NCBI RefSeq assembly: GCF_016863555.1
Contig: NZ_BOPC01000013.1
Coordinates: 1-64,000, forward strand
Direction: 5' to 3'
Length of the DNA: 64,000 nucleotides
From: Micromonospora qiuiae
GTDB taxonomy: Bacteria > Actinomycetota > Actinomycetes > Mycobacteriales > Micromonosporaceae
A model generated the notes under the pieces. It was given only the letters and a program-made list of their open reading frames with translations. It made no database searches and was not told where the DNA came from. This document shows positions 54,532 through 63,443 of this stretch, one piece after another (position 1 is the first letter of the stretch; the number at the start of each line of letters is the position of its first letter). A program made the position numbers and the translations under genes.

Positions 54532-55046
54532 GCCGACCGCCGTTCGGTCGCCGGGTGGAGGGCGGGGATGATGCGCCAGTCGCCGCCGACCTGGAAGACG
54601 AGGTTGTGGATGTCCCCGGCGGCGATGGTGCGCAGCACCGGCACCAGCTCCTCGGCATGCGCGGGTTCGGCGACGTTCAGCGGCCACTCGCCGACGGTCG
54701 CGCCACACAGGTGCGGGTGATGGAACCCGGCCCCGTAGGTCGCGATCAGGCTGATCGGGGCCAGGCCGGCGGCGCGCTGTTCGGGCCAGGTCAGCAGCCA
54801 CGAGGCGATCAGCCCGCCGCGCTGGTCGCGGTGCAGGCCGGTCGCATCGATCCGGCCGGTGTCTGCGAGCAGGTGGGCGTTGAACTCGGCGAGTACCCGC
54901 CGGGCTGGTGCGTCGAGGAGCTGGGCGGCTTCGGTGAACGCGGACTCCTTGCCGGTGCGCGTCACCTGCCCGAAATGATCGCCATCGCGCAGGTCTGTGA
55001 AGTGGCGGGTCAGCGCGTCCAGCGGTGCAGGGGTCGTCGTGGTCAT
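54528..55046 (-). CDS. Hypothetical protein in the LLM/SDR operon
   Basis: A 172-residue soluble protein. 'TRTGKESAFTEAAQLLDAPARR', 'HHPHLCGATVGEW' and 'DIHNLVFQVGGDWRIIPAL' can be noted; the end reads like a small beta-barrel or NTF2-like fold, which is only an impression. It overlaps both neighbours by 4 bases, so it is tightly coupled to them. I do not recognise a family. Confidence 0.7.
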   Translation of the reverse strand: MTTTTPAPLDALTRHFTDLRDGDHFGQVTRTGKESAFTEAAQLLDAPARRVLAEFNAHLLADTGRIDATGLHRDQRGGLIASWLLTWPEQRAAGLAPISLIATYGAGFHHPHLCGATVGEWPLNVAEPAHAEELVPVLRTIAAGDIHNLVFQVGGDWRIIPALHPATERRSA

Positions 55047-55861
55047 GACACGGGTCTTTTCGTGGGTGGGGTCGTTCGGGAATCGGTGGTGAGCGTGGAC
55101 AGTGCGGCGGTCACGGCGGGAAGCACCCGGCCGGCGGGGTTCAGGAGGTCGGCGTGGCCGACGCCGGGGAGCACTCGCAGGCTCCTCGGAACGCCGTCGG
55201 CCCGGAGCCGGTCGGCATACGCGGTTGCGTCGTCGCGGACGGGATCCTCGTCGCCGACGATCAGTGCGACCGGCGACAGCCCAGCTAGGTTTCCCGCGTG
55301 CAGCGGCGTCGCAGGAACTGCGTGGTGCGGGGTGTCGGGTCCGAGCCAGAGTCGCCAGGCCGTACGCAGGTCAGCCCGCGGCGGGAACGCCCCCGGATCA
55401 GCGCCATAGGACGGGCCGGTGCAGTCCGGGTCCAGCGGCGGGTACGCGAGGACCTGGGCCGGTACCGGGTCCCCGGTGTCGCGGTACGCCAAAGCCGCGA
55501 GAGCCGCGATCGTCCCGCCGGCGCTGTCGCCCCCGACGACTGCCGAAAGGTCTGTCGTCTGCTGCCGGGTCCAGTCGAGGGCGGCGAGCATGTCGAGGAC
55601 GGCGGCCGGGAACCGATGTGCCGGCGCGAGCCGGTAGTCGACCGAGACCACGGCCCACCCCGACTGCGCCGCGAGCTGGGCGGTGATCGGAGCCCAGGCG
55701 CGGGCGGAGCCGTGCTGCCAGGAGCCGCCGTGCGCCCACACCAGCCAGCCGCGCGGGGCGGCCGGACGGTGCACAAGCAGCGGCACTCGCGCCCCGTCGA
55801 CGGCGGTGACCTGGGCGAGGCTCGTACGGATCACGGCGCCCGTGCCTGTGTCGGTGAGCAT
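55043..55861 (-). CDS. Alpha/beta-hydrolase (HSL-like esterase)
   Basis: A 272-residue hydrolase. Oxyanion motif 'AHGGSW', nucleophile 'GGDSAGG' (Ser), acid in 'VGDEDPVRDD' and His in 'PGVGHADLLN' form the triad of hormone-sensitive-lipase-like esterases, probably cytoplasmic. Third in the operon: 13 bases after the SDR gene. Ester substrate unknown. Confidence 0.9.
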   Translation of the reverse strand: MLTDTGTGAVIRTSLAQVTAVDGARVPLLVHRPAAPRGWLVWAHGGSWQHGSARAWAPITAQLAAQSGWAVVSVDYRLAPAHRFPAAVLDMLAALDWTRQQTTDLSAVVGGDSAGGTIAALAALAYRDTGDPVPAQVLAYPPLDPDCTGPSYGADPGAFPPRADLRTAWRLWLGPDTPHHAVPATPLHAGNLAGLSPVALIVGDEDPVRDDATAYADRLRADGVPRSLRVLPGVGHADLLNPAGRVLPAVTAALSTLTTDSRTTPPTKRPVS

Positions 55862-55874
55862 CAGGGGGTCCCCT

Positions 55875-56660
55875 TCAGATTTGGCGGAGCGCGCCGCCGT
55901 CGACGGCCCACTCCGCACCGGTCACCTGCCCCGCCCGCGGCGAGAGCAGATAGGTGATGACCGTGGCGACATCATCCGGTGCGCCGATCCTGCCGGTCGG
56001 CAGACGGCGCTCCTCCCGGATGAACCGGTCAACCGCGCTATTCGGGTCGGTGGTGAAGCGGGCAGCGAGCTGGTCGGCGAACCCGCCCGGAGCGTCGAAC
56101 AAGGCGGTGCGGGTCGGGCCGGGCGAGACCACGTTCGAGCGAATACCTGTCGGGCTGTACTCGATCGCCAGCGACTTCGACAGCGACAGCACCGCCGCTT
56201 TCGAGGCCGCATACGCGGCCATAGTCGGGTCGGGCATCCGAGCCGCCTCGCTGCCCAGATGCACGATGCTCCCGCCCCCGGCAGCGTGCAGGGCGGGGAA
56301 GACCGCACGGGTGAGACGCGCCACCGCGAGGACGTTGAGTTCGAAGGTCGAGGTCCACAGCTCGTCGTCGATCGCGGCGAACGAATCGCGCGTTTCGAAC
56401 AGGGCCGCGTTGTTCACCAGCCCGTCGATCCGGCCATGCCGATCGAGCGTCTGCTGCACAAGCCAGGTGGCTGCGTCCGGGTCGGCGAGGTCCGCGGTGA
56501 GGAAGTCCGCGCTCTCGGGGAGTGTCCCGTCGTCGGGGGTATGGCGGGCGACGGCGACCGGGTGGGCTCCTTCGGCGGCGAGGGCGTGAACGGTGGCCAG
56601 GCCGATGCCGCTGGTGCCGCCGGTGACGATGACGACGAGGTTGTTCAAATCGAGATCCAT
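55875..56660 (-). CDS. SDR-family oxidoreductase
   Basis: A 261-residue SDR with intact '[16 protein letters not shown]', 'VNNAALFET', Ser 13 residues before 'YAASK', and '[14 protein letters not shown]' at the end. Second in the operon; its start overlaps the MFS gene by 16 bases. With the hydrolase and LLM enzyme it likely chemically modifies one compound (inference). Confidence 0.92.
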   Translation of the reverse strand: MDLDLNNLVVIVTGGTSGIGLATVHALAAEGAHPVAVARHTPDDGTLPESADFLTADLADPDAATWLVQQTLDRHGRIDGLVNNAALFETRDSFAAIDDELWTSTFELNVLAVARLTRAVFPALHAAGGGSIVHLGSEAARMPDPTMAAYAASKAAVLSLSKSLAIEYSPTGIRSNVVSPGPTRTALFDAPGGFADQLAARFTTDPNSAVDRFIREERRLPTGRIGAPDDVATVITYLLSPRAGQVTGAEWAVDGGALRQI

Positions 56661-57919
56661 GAGGGGTTCCCTTTGGCTACGGAGGTGGAGGTCGAGGAAA
56701 CGACGGGGTCAGGGGTGCGGCGTGCGCGAAGACGGGCGGCCACGATGATGGCCAGACCGATGAGGGTGACCGCAGTACTGGTGATCGTCGGGCTGCGCAG
56801 CCCGCAACCGGCCGCGATCGCGGCGCCGGCGAGGCTGACGCCGATGGTGTTGCCGAGGTTGAACGCGGCGATGTTGGTCGCAGAAGCGAGCGTCGCCGCC
56901 CCGGTCGCGTGCCGTATTACCCGCGCCTGCAACCCCGGGACGGTCGCGAATCCGACCGCGCCGAGCAGGAACAACACGATCGCGACCGGTACCGGAAAGG
57001 CCGCGACCGCGCCGAGAGCCAGAATCACGATCGGCAGCAGGATCACCAGGACCAGCACCGCGTTGTCAGGGTTACGGTCGGCGGCCTTCCCGCCCACGAT
57101 GTTCCCGACGAACAGTCCGGCGCCGAAGATCACCAGCAGCCACGGAACCGCCGCCGTGGAATATCCGGTGACCTCGCGCAGCAGCGGCTCGATGAACGTG
57201 AACACGCCGAACATGCCACCGAACACCAGCGCCGCCGCGGCCAGTGACGCGAGCACCTGGGGGCGTACCAGCGCACGGAACTGCGCGGCGATGGGCAGCT
57301 GGCCCTGCTCGGGTTCAGTCCGCGGCACCAGTGCGACCAGCCCCGCGAGAGCGATCAGTCCGATGAGGCTGATGATCCAGAACACCGCCCGCCAGCCCAA
57401 CTGCTGACCCACCAGCGCCCCGGCGGGGACGCCGAGCACGTTCGCGATCGTCAACCCCGCGAACAAGGCCGCGACCGCCGACGCTCTCTTCGACGCCGGG
57501 ACCAGGGACGCGGCGAGGACCGCGCCGATGCCGAAGTAGCCGCCATGCGCGAGTGCCGCGATGATCCGCCCCATCAGCATCACCCCGAACCCGGGTGCCC
57601 ACGCCGAGAGCACGTTCCCGACGATGAAGAACCCCAGCAACACGGCCAGCGCGTACTTCGGCGGCCTGCGCATCAGCAACGGGGTGAGAAGGAGCGCCCC
57701 GGGTACGACCGCGAGCGCGTAGCCGCCGACGAGATGGCCGGCCTGGCTGATCGAGACGCTCAGATCACCGGACACTTCGGTCAACAGGCCCGCGATGATG
57801 AACTCGGTCAGCCCGATGCCGAACCCGCCCAGGCTCAGAGCGAACAGCGCCGGCCCGGTCCCGCGACGCGCGACAGGCGCCGGCTCGGAGTGTGTTGCGG
57901 GCTGAACTGGGCTTGCCAT
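56645..57919 (-). CDS. MFS (DHA1) efflux transporter
   Basis: A 424-residue protein with 12 predicted helices. '[19 protein letters not shown]' at the start and '[21 protein letters not shown]' (motif C region) fit AraJ/CmlA-like drug exporters. First gene of the operon. The frame runs further upstream, but ATG 57919 gives the natural N-terminus. A candidate operator lies 112 bases ahead. Confidence 0.9.
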   Translation of the reverse strand: MASPVQPATHSEPAPVARRGTGPALFALSLGGFGIGLTEFIIAGLLTEVSGDLSVSISQAGHLVGGYALAVVPGALLLTPLLMRRPPKYALAVLLGFFIVGNVLSAWAPGFGVMLMGRIIAALAHGGYFGIGAVLAASLVPASKRASAVAALFAGLTIANVLGVPAGALVGQQLGWRAVFWIISLIGLIALAGLVALVPRTEPEQGQLPIAAQFRALVRPQVLASLAAAALVFGGMFGVFTFIEPLLREVTGYSTAAVPWLLVIFGAGLFVGNIVGGKAADRNPDNAVLVLVILLPIVILALGAVAAFPVPVAIVLFLLGAVGFATVPGLQARVIRHATGAATLASATNIAAFNLGNTIGVSLAGAAIAAGCGLRSPTITSTAVTLIGLAIIVAARLRARRTPDPVVSSTSTSVAKGNPSWISI

Positions 57920-58030
57920 GCGCTGCTTCTCTCTCAACGAATCTGGTGTCACAGCCGGGCGTTGACCTTGCGGAACCGGCCATGCATCCACCCTGCTCGG
58001 GCGGCACCAGTGCAGCCAGAACCCTCAATT

Positions 58031-58053
58031 GCCTAGCACTCACAGGGACAGGC
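58031..58053 (+). promoter_or_regulatory. Candidate operator, shared 23-bp motif, copy 2
   Basis: GCCTAGCACTCACAGGGACA and three more bases lie between the two divergent MFS genes, 66 bases ahead of the plus-strand one. It matches copy 1 in 19 of 23 positions, which is unlikely by chance in a region this size. Confidence 0.65.
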
Positions 58054-58118
58054 AAGAGGTCGCGCGCAGCCCACCCGCTGGGCATGGCGGTGTCGATGGG
58101 GGTGGACGAGGAGGACGC

Positions 58119-58748
58119 GTGATCCGCAAGGTCTGGCCCCTCACCGTGGCCGCCATTGCCCTCGGCATCGACGTCTACGTCGTCGCGGGAGTCCTCCCAC
58201 AGATCGCCACCAGCCTGGCCACCACCGTGGCGATGGTCGGCCTTGGGGTCACAGCCTTCACCGCCGCGTACGCCGTCGCCGGCCCGCTGCTGTTCGGGCG
58301 GTTGACGCGCGGGAGCACGGCGCGGGCGATCCTGATCGCCCTGGGCGTGTTCAACCTCGGGAACCTCATCACGATGCTCGCCCCCGACGTCACGGTGTTC
58401 CTTGCCTCCCGCGTGATCACCGGCGCCGGCGCGGGCATTCTGACCGCGGTCGCCACTGCCACGGCCGCGGCGATGGTCGGTGAGCACGAGCGTGGCCGGG
58501 CGATGTCACTGGTGGCCTTCGGGCTCTCCGCCGGGACCGTCGCGGGCGTACCGGTCGGGATGCTGATCGGGCAGGACCTCAGCTGGCGAGCCACGATGGG
58601 CTTCGTCGTACTCATCGGACTGCTCAGCATGACCGCGCTCACTCTGCGCGCACGAACCCTCCCGCGGCTGGACACCACCGCGAGACAGCCCGTGTTCACG
58701 GTGTTGAGGTCGAGCAAGACCGTGCCGGGGAGGGTCAGAAGCTGCTGA
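58119..58748 (+). pseudogene. MFS transporter, truncated after the first half
   Basis: From GTG 58119, 'PLTVAAIALGIDVYVVAG' to 'GMLIGQDLSWRATMGFVVL' are the first six helices of a DHA1 transporter with motifs A and C. After 'TLRARTLPRL' the sequence turns into unrelated 'VLRSSKTVPGRVRSC' and stops at 58748, overlapping the VWA gene end. The second six helices are missing. The break at about 58690 is a junction of two modules. Confidence 0.8.
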
Positions 58749-60525
58749 CCAGCTTCACGAAGGCGTCGTCGATCTTCGTCGGGTCGGTGGCGTCGAATGC
58801 CTTTCCCGAGGATGCCTTGGCGATCTTGTCCAGGGTGGCGAAGTCCGAATCCCGGTCGAAGGCGATGCAGAACACCTTCACCGGGCGCTGGGGGTTCAGC
58901 TCGATGTCGGCGAGCAGCTTGGCCAGGTCGTTGTCGGGGCTGTACTCGTTCTTGCCGTCGGTCAGCACCACCACCGCGTTGATGCGCTCCGGGTCGTAGC
59001 GGTCGACCAGGTGTTGGTGGGCGGCCCGCACGGTGGTGTAGAGCGCGGTACCCCCGTCGACGTGCAGGTTGGCGATCCGACTGGTGAGGCGTTTCTGGTC
59101 GAAGTCGCCGAGCGGGACCTCCTCCTGGTACGGCCGGTCCGGCCGCCGGCGGGTCTCCGAGGAGAAGGACCAGAGCCCCACCCGATCCTCGGAGTTGAGC
59201 AGAGCCAGCCCCTTGCCCGCCGCCGTCGAGGCCACCTGGAACCGGGTCCGGTCCCCGACCGCCGCCTTCATCGACCCGGAGGTGTCCAGGGCGATCAGCA
59301 CGTTGGCCTTCTTGCGCAGGATGCTCCACCCGTCCAGCATCGCCTTGACCACCTCGGGTTCCGGCGGGCTGAAGTAGGTCAACCCGCCCGGCGGCTCGGC
59401 CCCCACGCTGGCCAGCAGCGCCGCCGAGGCCCGCCGCTCGTGGTCCCGGAACCCGAGGCGGGCGAACCTCTCCTGCTGGGCGTCCTCGGTTAGATAGGCT
59501 AGGAGGTCGGCCGCCGCCGCCCGCTGCTGCTCGTCGGCGGAGGGGAGCACCACGAACGGGTGGTCCAGGTTGAAGGTTCCCTCCTTCGGATGAACGGCGA
59601 CCAGGGGTACGCGGGGACGGGCCCCCTGTTCCTGGCCGTCGCGCCGTGGGCTCAGCCTGCCCTCGTTGTAGAGGTAGACCAGTTCCTCCTGGAGCACCAT
59701 GGCACTCATGTGACCCGAGCCCTTCCCATCGCGAGCCAGGTCGGCCTCGGCGAGGTCCCGCAGCAGCTCCACCGAGTCGTCGCTGTAGTGCGACACGTTC
59801 GCCTCGATGCGCCGGACGAACTGGGTCACCGCCGGATCAGCGAGGTCGGCACGCGTCAGGTCGCTGGACCGCTGCGCGGCGGCATAGTAGGTGGCGATGG
59901 TCGCCGCCAGCCCAGAGGTGGACAGGTTCGGGTTGTCCTTGCCGAAGGTGAACCGCCCCCACTCCGGTTTGCCGAAGCCAGCCCACCCCTCGCGCCCGGA
60001 GAGGCCGAGAATCTCCCCCCAGCCCAGGGGTCCCTGCTGGCGGACCAACTCCCCCTTCTGCTGGGGCATTGCGATCACCAGGGGGCTGTTCGCGATCGAG
60101 GGGTAGTCGTCGGGGGTCTGCGGCTCTCGGCCGGCGGCCCGGTCCAGCAGCCGGAGCTGACCGGTCCACAGGCTCGAAGTCGGCAGCCAGACGTGGGGCT
60201 CCGGCAGGTTGGTACCCCGCCACCCGATAGCCAGGGCATCGGTGGCCTCCCCCGAGTTGAGGCGGGACACGTGGACCCGGGCGCAACCCCCACCGGGGAG
60301 GGAACGTCGACTGTCGTTGTAGCCCTCGGCCAACTCGATGAGCAGGGCGGCCTTCTCCGTGGAGGAGTTGACCTCCAGGGCGACGGTGCACTCCGGACGG
60401 TCCTGCCCGGTGGGCGTTGCCTCCCGCTGCCCGAGGACGACGGCTCCCGCGATCACCACCAGCCCTGCGCTGACTGAGGCAGCGTAGGGCAACCACTTCC
60501 GGGTACGCGTCGGGGCTGAGGCCAT
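58735..60525 (-). CDS. Substrate-binding and VWA-domain fusion protein
   Basis: A 596-residue protein: an N-terminal signal anchor (about 12-33), an ABC-type extracellular solute-binding region (about 45-390, with 'GWGEILGLSGREGWAGFGKPE' and 'FVVLPSADEQQ') and a C-terminal VWA domain with a complete MIDAS 'DTSGSM' near 414 and 'LTDGKNE'. Predicted outside the membrane. Such VWA proteins bind partners through a metal ion. ATG 60525 has AGGAGG upstream. It is 115 bases beyond the kinase gene on the same strand; joint action is inferred from order alone. Confidence 0.85.
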   Translation of the reverse strand: MASAPTRTRKWLPYAASVSAGLVVIAGAVVLGQREATPTGQDRPECTVALEVNSSTEKAALLIELAEGYNDSRRSLPGGGCARVHVSRLNSGEATDALAIGWRGTNLPEPHVWLPTSSLWTGQLRLLDRAAGREPQTPDDYPSIANSPLVIAMPQQKGELVRQQGPLGWGEILGLSGREGWAGFGKPEWGRFTFGKDNPNLSTSGLAATIATYYAAAQRSSDLTRADLADPAVTQFVRRIEANVSHYSDDSVELLRDLAEADLARDGKGSGHMSAMVLQEELVYLYNEGRLSPRRDGQEQGARPRVPLVAVHPKEGTFNLDHPFVVLPSADEQQRAAAADLLAYLTEDAQQERFARLGFRDHERRASAALLASVGAEPPGGLTYFSPPEPEVVKAMLDGWSILRKKANVLIALDTSGSMKAAVGDRTRFQVASTAAGKGLALLNSEDRVGLWSFSSETRRRPDRPYQEEVPLGDFDQKRLTSRIANLHVDGGTALYTTVRAAHQHLVDRYDPERINAVVVLTDGKNEYSPDNDLAKLLADIELNPQRPVKVFCIAFDRDSDFATLDKIAKASSGKAFDATDPTKIDDAFVKLVSSF

Positions 60526-60640
60526 CAAGGCTCCTCCTCAGTGCTCAACGGGAGACCGCAAACCTATCGGTCCCGAGCCACCCGCTCCCGCCCGCCATCC
60601 CGGCCCGGGTCGGCGTCGACGCGGCCAGGGCCCAGCACGG

Positions 60641-61951
60641 TCAGGGACGGTCGGGTCGACCTCCGAGCATCGTGGCGAGCAGCAGCCGAACCCCGTACAC
60701 CACCACGAAGGTGGCCGCCCCGGTCACCCCGGCCTGCGGCACCGCATCGGAGGCGAGGTAGCCGGCGGCGGCGCCCACCGAACCGAGAAAGATCGCGGTC
60801 GAGATGCCCCCGGCGTCGGTGGCCTCACGACGCAGCCGATGGCCGAAGCCCCCGACCGAGGCGGTGGGATCCCCGAGGACGGGCGACGGACCCACCGGTA
60901 TGGTCGCCGCGCCCGACCCCGGGTCGATCCCGGTGCCCAACACGGCCGTGGTTCCCGGAGTTGCGGCGACCAGGGTCGGCGGACCGACCGGAGCGGTCCG
61001 GGTGACCGGGACCGTCGGGGTGCGGGAAGGCAGGGGAAGAGGCTGGTCGGGCGTCGGGGCGCCGGCGGTCTCCTGCCCCACCTCCAAGGCGGTGTTGGGC
61101 CGCACCGGCCCGGCGACCCGGATGTCCTGCCCGAGCAGCCGCATCAGCACCTGTTCGGCCACCGGCCGGTCGGTCGGGTCCTTGGCTAGGCACTCCCGGA
61201 CGAGACCGTCGAGCCCCACCGGCAGGGACGGGAGGTCCGGGGGCTCGTTGAGCACCCGGTGCATCACCGCGAAGAGAGAATCGTTGCCGAAGGGCGGCCG
61301 GGCCCCCGCAGCGAAGGCGATCGTCGCCGCCCAGGCGAAGACGTCGCAGGCCGGGCCGATCGGATCGTTGCGGAACCGCTCCGGCGCCATGTAGGCGGCG
61401 GTACCCACCACCTGGCTGGTCGCCGTCTCGGTGACTCCCAGGGCGCGGGCGATACCGAAGTCAATGACGCGGGGACCGTCCCGGCCGAGCACGACGTTTT
61501 CCGGCTTCAGGTCACAGTGCACCACCTCGGAGCGGTGGATCGCGGTGAGGGCGGTGGCGATGCCCACGGCGAGCCGGTGCAGGGCGTTACCGGCGACCGG
61601 GCCGGTCTCCCGAACCTGCCGGTACAGGGTCGGTCCCTCGATGAACTCGCTGACCACGTAGGGGCGCTCCCCGTCGACCTCGGCGAAGAGGACCTGGGCG
61701 GTACAGAAGGGGGCGACCCGCCGGGCCGCGGCGATCTCCTTCATGAACTGGGACCGGGCCCGGGCATCGCGTAGATCAATGTTGATCATCTTGACCGCGA
61801 CCCGGTCCCCCGCCTCGTCCTCGCCGAGGTACACCACCCCCTGGCCGCCCGATCCGACACGGCCCAACAGTCGGTACGGGCCGGCAACCGTGGGGTCGTG
61901 GGTCCACAACGGGGTCAGCCCCGGCAGCGGGCCACGGGTCAGTTCTGTCAT
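60641..61951 (-). CDS. Ser/Thr protein kinase, PknB-like, with membrane tail
   Basis: A 436-residue kinase. P-loop 'GRVGSGGQGVVYLGE', Lys54, Glu72, catalytic loop 'HCDLKPENV' (His145-Asp147) and 'DFGIARAL' with Asp164. The catalytic loop has Cys where most eukaryote-like kinases have Arg (HRD), seen in some actinobacterial kinases; an RD-type activation switch is therefore not expected. Residues 270-380 are Pro/Thr-rich, and two hydrophobic helices end the protein. No PASTA repeats. Confidence 0.88.
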   Translation of the reverse strand: MTELTRGPLPGLTPLWTHDPTVAGPYRLLGRVGSGGQGVVYLGEDEAGDRVAVKMINIDLRDARARSQFMKEIAAARRVAPFCTAQVLFAEVDGERPYVVSEFIEGPTLYRQVRETGPVAGNALHRLAVGIATALTAIHRSEVVHCDLKPENVVLGRDGPRVIDFGIARALGVTETATSQVVGTAAYMAPERFRNDPIGPACDVFAWAATIAFAAGARPPFGNDSLFAVMHRVLNEPPDLPSLPVGLDGLVRECLAKDPTDRPVAEQVLMRLLGQDIRVAGPVRPNTALEVGQETAGAPTPDQPLPLPSRTPTVPVTRTAPVGPPTLVAATPGTTAVLGTGIDPGSGAATIPVGPSPVLGDPTASVGGFGHRLRREATDAGGISTAIFLGSVGAAAGYLASDAVPQAGVTGAATFVVVYGVRLLLATMLGGRPDRP

Positions 61952-62139
61952 CCCGACTCCATCAGCGTCTGTCCCGCTCCACTCGGCGTGGTACAGAGGT
62001 CATGGTGCCATGCCCTCGCCGGCCCTGACGAGGCCTCATGGAGCCTCATCGGCCGGCACTGAGCGGCACTCAGTTGTTGCCTCTGAACAGCATGTCAGTC
62101 CGGATCGGGCGATCTTGCTACCGTCGATAGATGGGTAAC

Positions 62140-62189
62140 CACCTCGTTCGCATCGAGGGGGTCAGGGTTCAAATCCCCTCAGCTCCACC
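62140..62189 (+). other. attR, partial copy of the tRNA-Ala 3' end
   Basis: 50 bp matching 44212-44262 except for one missing G in the T-arm. The D-arm and acceptor 5' half are absent, so this is not a tRNA gene but the right end of the element. Confidence 0.9.
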
Positions 62190-62195
62190 CCGCTC

Positions 62196-62227
62196 AAAGG
62201 CCGTTTCCCGTGGTGGAGACGGCCTTT
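62196..62227 (+). terminator. Rho-independent terminator, probably the displaced tRNA-Ala terminator
   Basis: AAAGGCCGT (62196-62204) pairs with ACGGCCTTT (62219-62227) and is followed by T-rich TTC, on the plus strand. It lies just beyond attR, where the tRNA's own 3' flank would have been before insertion. Confidence 0.8.
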
Positions 62228-62233
62228 TTCGTC

Positions 62234-62971
62234 TCAGAAGGCGCCGCCGTTGACGAACAGGGTCTGGCCGTTGATCCAGCGGCCGGCACCGGCGAGCAGG
62301 GACACCACCTCGGCGATGTCCTCTCCCCGGCCGAGGCGACCCATCGGGTTCTGCCCGGCGATGGTCTTGATCAGCTCGTCGCTCTTGTCCTTTAGGAACA
62401 GTTCGGTGGCCGTGGGGCCGGGCGCCACGGTGTTGACGGTGATGTCGCGGCCGCGCAACTCCTTGGCCAGGATCGGACCGAGCGCCTCCACGGCGGCCTT
62501 GCTCGCCGCGTAGGCCGCGTAGGTCGGCAGCTTCGCCCGGGTGACCGAGGTGGAGAAGTTGATCAGGGTGCCGCCGGGGCGCAGCCGACCGGCTGCCTCC
62601 CGCGCGACCACGAACGTGCCCCGAACGTTGGTGCGGTGCATCCGGTCGAACTCGTCGAGATCGAGATCCACGATCGGCTTGAGGATCATGATCCCGGCGG
62701 CATTGACGACGACGTCCACACCGCCGAACCGCTGCTCGGCGGTGTCGAACAGTGCGGTGACCGCAGCCTCGTCGGCCACATCGGCCCGTACGGCGACGCC
62801 GTGTCCGCCGGCGTTCTCGATCGCCCCGACCGTGGCCTTGGCCGCGGTCTCGTTACCGGCGTACGCGATCACGACGTGCTGCCCGTCGGCGACGAGCCGT
62901 TCGGCGACGGCCCGGCCGATCCCCCGGGAACCGCCGGTGACGATCGCGACACGGTTGTTGTTGCTGGTCAT
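62234..62971 (-). CDS. SDR-family oxidoreductase
   Basis: A 245-residue SDR: 'VTGGSRGIGRAVAERL', 'VVNAAGIMI', 'FSTSVTRAKLPTYAAYAASK' spaced as in the family, and 'INGQTLFVNGGAF'. It shares the strand and probably regulation with the SDR remnant and the TetR-type gene next door. Starts 'MTSNNNRVAIV' from ATG 62971. Confidence 0.88.
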   Translation of the reverse strand: MTSNNNRVAIVTGGSRGIGRAVAERLVADGQHVVIAYAGNETAAKATVGAIENAGGHGVAVRADVADEAAVTALFDTAEQRFGGVDVVVNAAGIMILKPIVDLDLDEFDRMHRTNVRGTFVVAREAAGRLRPGGTLINFSTSVTRAKLPTYAAYAASKAAVEALGPILAKELRGRDITVNTVAPGPTATELFLKDKSDELIKTIAGQNPMGRLGRGEDIAEVVSLLAGAGRWINGQTLFVNGGAF

Positions 62972-63008
62972 GGTGGCACTCCTGGTTCAGTGGGAGGTGC
63001 TCGGTGGA

Positions 63009-63296
63009 TCAGTGCCGGGCCGGGTTCAGCAGGTCGGCGAAGCCCAGCCGGCCGACCACGCCGGCCGCCATCGGCGGATGCCTCAGCAGCCCGGCGGTGG
63101 CCTCGTGGTTGCGTTCGACGAGCGGGTCCAGGTCCGCGTACGCCGCGGCGACTTCCTGATCGCTGGCCCGGCTGGCATTCGCGAAGTGCTCGGTGCCCTC
63201 GGTGATCGCCCCCGGCATCACGATCACCGTCTCGAGCGGTGACGTCCAGTTCGATGACGTGCAGGTCGCGGCGCCGGTCACGAGGATGACGGCCAT
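63009..63296 (-). pseudogene. NAD(P)-binding (SDR-like) remnant with large internal deletion
   Basis: 95 codons: 'MAVILVTGAATC' (the start of a Rossmann fold) is joined to 'ETVIVMPGAITEGTEHFANAS', a C-terminal block of an SDR or atypical dehydrogenase, with nothing between. About 150 residues are missing, so it cannot be active, yet the frame and its operator remain. Not an assembly artefact by eye, but that cannot be excluded. Confidence 0.65.
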
Positions 63297-63308
63297 CGAC
63301 TCCACCTC

Positions 63309-63386
63309 CATGTTAGTGCCGCTAACATGTTCTTGGTAGCCATGTAACCATAGCGATGACTGCGAAAACAAGTTAGCGGCGCTAAT
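63309..63386 (+). promoter_or_regulatory. Two palindromic TetR-type operators
   Basis: 63309-63329 is CATGTTAG-5 bases-CTAACATG; 63372-63386 is GTTAGC-GGC-GCTAAT. Both share GTTAG...CTAA. They lie between the SDR remnant and the tetR-type gene and overlap its promoter, suggesting autoregulation. Confidence 0.75.
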
Positions 63387-63443
63387 GTCGGGGTGATCCA
63401 CCGCTGACCGAGCCGCAGAAAGGGCCGGAGGTACATTTCCGTC

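Larger units (their letters stand above)
44212..62189 (+). mobile_element. Integrative element in tRNA-Ala, pSAM2/AICE-like remnant (about 18 kb)
   Basis: Bounded by a 51-bp 3' tRNA segment (44212-44262) and its near-identical copy at 62140-62189 (one-base gap). Int-like, xis-like and rep-like genes lie in order from the tRNA, as in pSAM2. The intact tRNA is restored on the left; a T-rich hairpin that suits the tRNA's original terminator follows the right copy. Int is frameshifted, rep is N-truncated and there is no transfer gene, so self-mobility is unlikely. Cargo is efflux, SDR, LLM, regulatory and VWA/kinase genes. Confidence 0.85.

Noticed and set aside
62140..62189. A second tRNA-Ala gene
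   Set aside because: Only the anticodon-to-acceptor 3' half is present and one T-arm base is missing; it is an attachment-site copy.
44212..62189. Self-transmissible AICE
   Set aside because: No FtsK/TraB-like transfer gene is present, int is frameshifted and rep is truncated.
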